This document shows, in pieces, positions 59,993-64,000 of a stretch of DNA of 64,000 nt. Location: the NCBI GenBank assembly GCA_037975125.1, contig CM075857.1, positions 41,780,436 through 41,844,435 of the forward strand, read 5' to 3'. The translations under genes and the position numbers were made by a program. The notes beneath the pieces were generated by a model. That model was not told the origin of the DNA. It ran no database searches and was given only the letters and a program-made list of their open reading frames with translations. Origin of the DNA: Latrodectus hesperus (lineage: Eukaryota; Arthropoda; Arachnida; Araneae; Theridiidae). Every line of letters starts with the position of its first letter. Position 1 is the first letter of the stretch.

Positions 59993-60271
59993 TTAAATAT
60001 TAACCAGTTTCTCCACGATAATATTTTTTGTTCGCTCGTAAAATTTTAGAACAGTTATTGCCACATTTTCTACAGCTTTTCTGGGATAAATTAAAATAAA
60101 ATACCTGTAATTTTTTTCCGATAGAGCTAAACATAACTTTATGGTTGTAAAACTGCAAAACGTTTGATAAAATTTTACCTGTAACAGATAGAATAAAATC
60201 CTATCGCTGAGAATCATTGCCTCCAAGAGATTTTGCACACCAAGGATTTTATAAAAGGGTGTAAAAATCAT
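59993..60271 (-). CDS. Unidentified 92-codon open frame
   Basis: On the minus strand it begins MIFTPFYKILGVQNLLEAM and ends FYERTKNIIVEKLVNI. I recognise no domain. The middle contains GTAAAATTTT...TTTTGCAG and GTATTTTATT...TATCCCAG, which also read as two very short GT-AG introns, so an exon structure cannot be excluded. It lies just downstream, in its own direction, of a promoter-like stretch at 60410-60520. In DNA this AT-rich a few frames of this length are expected by chance. Confidence 0.2.
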   Translation of the reverse strand: MIFTPFYKILGVQNLLEAMILSDRILFYLLQVKFYQTFCSFTTIKLCLALSEKNYRYFILIYPRKAVENVAITVLKFYERTKNIIVEKLVNI

Positions 60272-60409
60272 TCCATTCTCTCACTTCAACTTCCACTCCT
60301 AGACATAGGAATGCTAGCATAACGGAATAAAAATTTATTTTCCAGCGATTTAACCCTGGAATAGCAAGCTTTAGGTTGAGATATGGCTAACGGTACAAAT
60401 TGGCAGAGT

Positions 60410-60525
60410 ATTCCTATTGGTTCATCAATTAAGAAGATCTAAGCGTAACTGCTTGGTTAATGACGTCATTGTCGCCGATCTTGTGAACTGAAGGTCCAAC
60501 CATTTCCTCACTGATTGGAAAATGA
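60410..60525. promoter_or_regulatory. Promoter-like cluster of CCAAT-type and CRE sites
   Basis: ATTGG (inverted CCAAT) occurs at 60416-60420 and 60514-60518, with a perfect CRE palindrome TGACGTCA at 60461-60468, in a stretch less AT-rich than its surroundings. There is no identified gene to drive. Confidence 0.3.
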
Positions 60526-62850
60526 GTCTACGTAATAAGGATACACGATTTTGAATGCAGTTATCTTCCCATTAAGCTGCGCCCTGTCCCTTTTTTCATT
60601 ACTTAACATCGGTCATGTGCTGATAGTAGGGGATGCCTTCTAAATGGACGCCTAGACAAGAAACAACGGCGTGAATTTTGAATGCTTTTTTTCGTCTCTT
60701 GTTAACACGTAATGCAAGAATTAGGATCGTTTTTCCTTGCTGCTATAAAGCTACACACGAAAGAAACTTAAAATAGTTCTATTCTTGTTCGTCTTCCGCT
60801 TCTTTAAAGAACAGATTTGAAAATAGCTCAGTTGCGGCAGAACGTTATTAAAACAAAATAAAAATCATTGTTCCGAATTCATTTAAAAGGAACAAAGTAG
60901 AGGAAGTTCTAATTATCAAAATAAATTTTAATTGCATGAAATAGTTTTAAAAATTGAAATGGAATTTTTGTGAAACAATAAAATTTACAACAGAAATTGT
61001 TTTGAGAGTTTTTAAGTTTTAAAACAACTAATATTACGAGTTAAATTTCTAGCTTTTCATACAGCTCTAAAATTATTCCGATTAAAATGATAGCAGAATA
61101 ATTATAATAATATGTAATTAAATTAATTACAAAATTTATATTCTTATGCATTTTTAGACATATATGTATGGACTATTCATGTGCAAATGAATATAAAATT
61201 ATTTTATAATATATCAAAGAAAGCTTCTTCCATGCATACTTTAGAAAAAAGAAGCAGAATCCAGAATATTAAATACGTATATTTTTTGTGTAACGTTGTT
61301 ATTCCAGTATGATAACAATATGATTCTGTAATTTCATAAAAAATGTGTGTGAATTAAGAAGATACAATTAACTGACTTGTTCAGTATAACTGACAGTTTC
61401 AGATTATATGGCTCTCAATATGTGTTAAGTTATCACAATGAAATTAATGTTCGTTAAGGTGGGAAACACTTAAAGCATTTTTTTAAGTTAAGTAATTTAG
61501 ATAATTACTTAAGATCTATATTAAATTTTTCATTAACATTATTCAACATTAACATGTTTGTGAGATTAATTTCAGAAAATAATTAGCACAGTTAATTAGT
61601 GATTATATTTTAAATCTTGGGGGTAAAAAAGCAAAAAAATCCTCAAAAATTTAGATCATTTAGATAGATTTAAAATAATGGTAGATGTAGAAAAACTGTT
61701 GAGAGAATTCTTGATTAAGGTAGAAACTCTGTTTATGGTAATTTGTTAAATTTTACAATTAACATAAGTAAAAGTAGATAGGCATAAAAAGATTTTTAAG
61801 TTCATATAGAAGTTAATGTATGTAAATAAAAATACTACCAGAAATTTTGCGACGAAATTGTCACAATATAAGGAAGACATTTTTGTCACATAAAATAGCA
61901 CTAATTTTTCTTTTCAATCATGATGTCAATATTACGCTAAAATAACTAAAAATAACCAAATTTACAATGAACACAATCAACACACTGGAATTAGTTAATA
62001 ACTCATTATTATGAAAACTCATAATAGTTAGTAATTAACAAATGTAAAAATATATAATCAATTTAATTCATATTTATTAATTTAATAGAATTAAAACTTG
62101 CATTTTCATACACAAATATGATTATTATTCAATTTTTTTAGGTTATTCTATCACAGTTTCATTAAAAATAATAAGTAGTTCAGTTACAGATTAAAATATA
62201 GCTATTTTAAAAAAATATTAATCTTGAAATAATTATTGCTTGCATTTTATTGTATCAGTTTATACGAAATAAAAACTTCAAAGAACTATTTACAGTTTCG
62301 TATACACAAGTTCAGTTCTTATAAAAATTGTTAATCAAATTACATGAAATTTTCCCACACTATTCTTAAATGCTCACATTTTTAATTATTTATCGACCAC
62401 ATAATGAAACTTAGCCATGAAAGATTTTATCTTGAGGATATATAGGATTGAGTATTATGTTTATATATGTTAAGAATTATAAAAATATTTAATAATATAA
62501 AGGAAATATCAAATGGATGCATGTGTCATTATCTTCATATTCACAGATAAATTAACGGATGTAATTAGTTGATCCATCGGAAGAAATGTTATACATTTTC
62601 TCTTTGCAAAGCAATATGCAAGCGATTTATTTATTTCTTTAGAAATACTACCTAAATTTGCCCTTTTGATTTGTTAATATTTGTTTTTTGGTTTTCTGAT
62701 TGTTTGAAATACATAAATGTCCAATTACATATGAGTATTTACATACGATATGCAATTATTTTTATGAACTTCACATGAGATTTAATTTTTGTATCAGCTA
62801 CTATTTATAATAATTTTTTTTTCAAAAAAGAAGCGCCAGAAATTGTATTA
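60526..62850. other. Unassigned AT-rich DNA
   Basis: Nothing recognised before the mariner end. Confidence 0.6.
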
Positions 62851-64000
62851 TACGAGGGTCACTCTGAAATTTTTGAGATACAACTAGGTTTTTAAAGTAA
62901 TACTTACAAAATTTTAGGTGTGTTCAAACTAGTCTCCTCTAGCATCAATGCACTTTTGTAGACGAATTTTCCACAGATTAAATGCCTCAAGCCATTCATT
63001 TCTTCGTATAGATGAAAAAAATGCATTTATAGCCACATCAATCTCTTCTTCTGAATGAAAACGACGTCCATGTAAGTTCTTTTTTAGATTAAAGAATAAC
63101 CAAAAGTTGCACATAGCTAGATCAGGTGAATACAGCGGATGTTCGATCACTTTAATTTTTTTTTGTTTAAGAAACTCAACTGTTAATCCGGCTATATGTG
63201 AAGATGCATTGTCATGGTGAAGCATTAGTCCCCTAACATTCAGTTCTTGTAGAATTTCTGGAAGGCATTTAGTGGTATACCAGTTTACTGTTACTGTTTT
63301 TTCAGTGCGCGTTGTTTATTCACCATTGTCGGCGTGAGTTCATCTTCAAAGACCCATACTTTGCTTTCTTGACGTGTTGGAACGTCAAAAAACGGTATGT
63401 ACGTTTCATCACCTGTTACAATTTTAGAAATGATGCGTTGGCCACCATCATTCAGCATATTAAGAGTTTCTTTACTGATTCTGACACGATCCTCTTTTTG
63501 ATGCTCGGTTAGATTATGGGGAATCCAACGGCAAACTACTTTTTTCATATGTAATTCTTCATGAATGATTTTGTGTATGGCTGCGGATCCAATGTTAAGT
63601 TCCTTCAGTATCATTTGATAGGTACAGCGATTATCATCCATTAACTTTTTTCGTATGGCAGACACATTATCCGGGATGACTGCCGATGGCGGCCTTCCTG
63701 TGTGTTCTTCATCCTGAAGAAAATTGCGACCTCTTCTAAATTCTCTAAACCATCTGAATACAGTAGTATGAGCTGGAGATTCATCACCAAATGCTAATTG
63801 CAACCGTTGAACGCATTCTTCTTGATTTAATCCAGCTTTGAAATCGTAGAAAATCATAGCGCGAAAATGTTCTAGCGTCAACTCCATTTTCTCTTCTGTT
63901 TAAAATTTATTCCACGCTAAACAAGTTGAAGTAAGTCAGTAAAAAACCGTCTTCTGTGTTAAAATACTTTGTACTTTAAAATTAAAACGTTACTTTTATT
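62851..64000 (-). mobile_element. mariner transposon, recent but broken, cut by the window edge
   Basis: The left (3') end reads TA then CGAGGGTCACTCTGAAAT, a usual mariner terminal repeat. The transposase lies on the minus strand: 63887-63291 is an open N-terminal 198 codons and 63225-62929 is the C-terminus. It has a helix-turn-helix (AHTTVFRWFREFRRG), WIPHNLTEHQ, the first catalytic Asp in VTGDETY and the second in LHHDNASSH. The third, in YSPDLAMCNFWLF, is Asn where the family has Asp. Between the two parts a frameshift and a deletion of roughly 25 codons remove the block before NWYTTKCLPE. The 5' terminal repeat is not in view and should lie beyond base 64000. Confidence 0.93.

Overview
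This window is very AT-rich nuclear DNA of an arthropod, most likely a spider. The spider call is an inference from the mix of transposon families and was not tested by any search. It holds one conventional gene that I can recognise. This is the 3' two thirds of RNASEH2A, the catalytic subunit of ribonuclease H2, on the + strand. Five exons lie at 2185-2272, 5349-5486, 5944-6031, 11501-11624 and 18646-18796. All junctions are GT-AG, the phases agree, and two catalytic aspartates are visible. The 5' exons lie before base 1.

Everything else I can name is mobile DNA, and nearly all of it is broken. Inside the RNASEH2A introns are tRNA-derived SINEs (4838, 12210, 12549), a hAT-like transposase relic (12842-15600) with a related copy (7953-10040), an internally deleted RTE-type LINE (15763-16330, minus) and a Tc1-type relic (17240-17960, minus). 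From 19.2 to 30.3 kb there is a mariner relic, then a Tigger/pogo-like element broken up by later insertions. One insertion in that block is a 2.8-kb element with 99-bp terminal inverted repeats and TTA target duplications (22568-25385). Another is a 4.2-kb TA-flanked element (25759-29980) that carries the N-terminus of a DUF4817-type transposase and a Maverick/Polinton-like family B DNA polymerase pseudogene.

From 31.3 to 33.4 kb two Helitron-like units lie head to tail, separated by (TA)n. From 35 to 45 kb are two copies of a short LINE derivative (792 and 909 bp) with target duplications and AAG tails, a BEL/Pao integrase relic (minus), a Tc1 relic, a Tigger copy and a Ty3/gypsy relic with its 3' LTR. 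From 46 to 49.2 kb are a third SINE family, a ZMYM/hAT-like terminal fragment and a second copy of the Tc1 family. From 49.4 to 62.8 kb the sequence is mostly unrecognised AT-rich DNA with a solo LTR (55180-55320), a SINE copy and a jockey/R1-like RNase H relic. At the right edge a mariner element (62851 to the end) has lost its third catalytic aspartate.

I did not find a clear new cellular system. The most unusual structures are the short LINE family that joins an ORF1-like start to the C-terminal end of ORF2, the layered insertion block at 21.6-30.3 kb, the 2.8-kb inverted-repeat element with a CRE palindrome in each end, and the tandem Helitron-like units.
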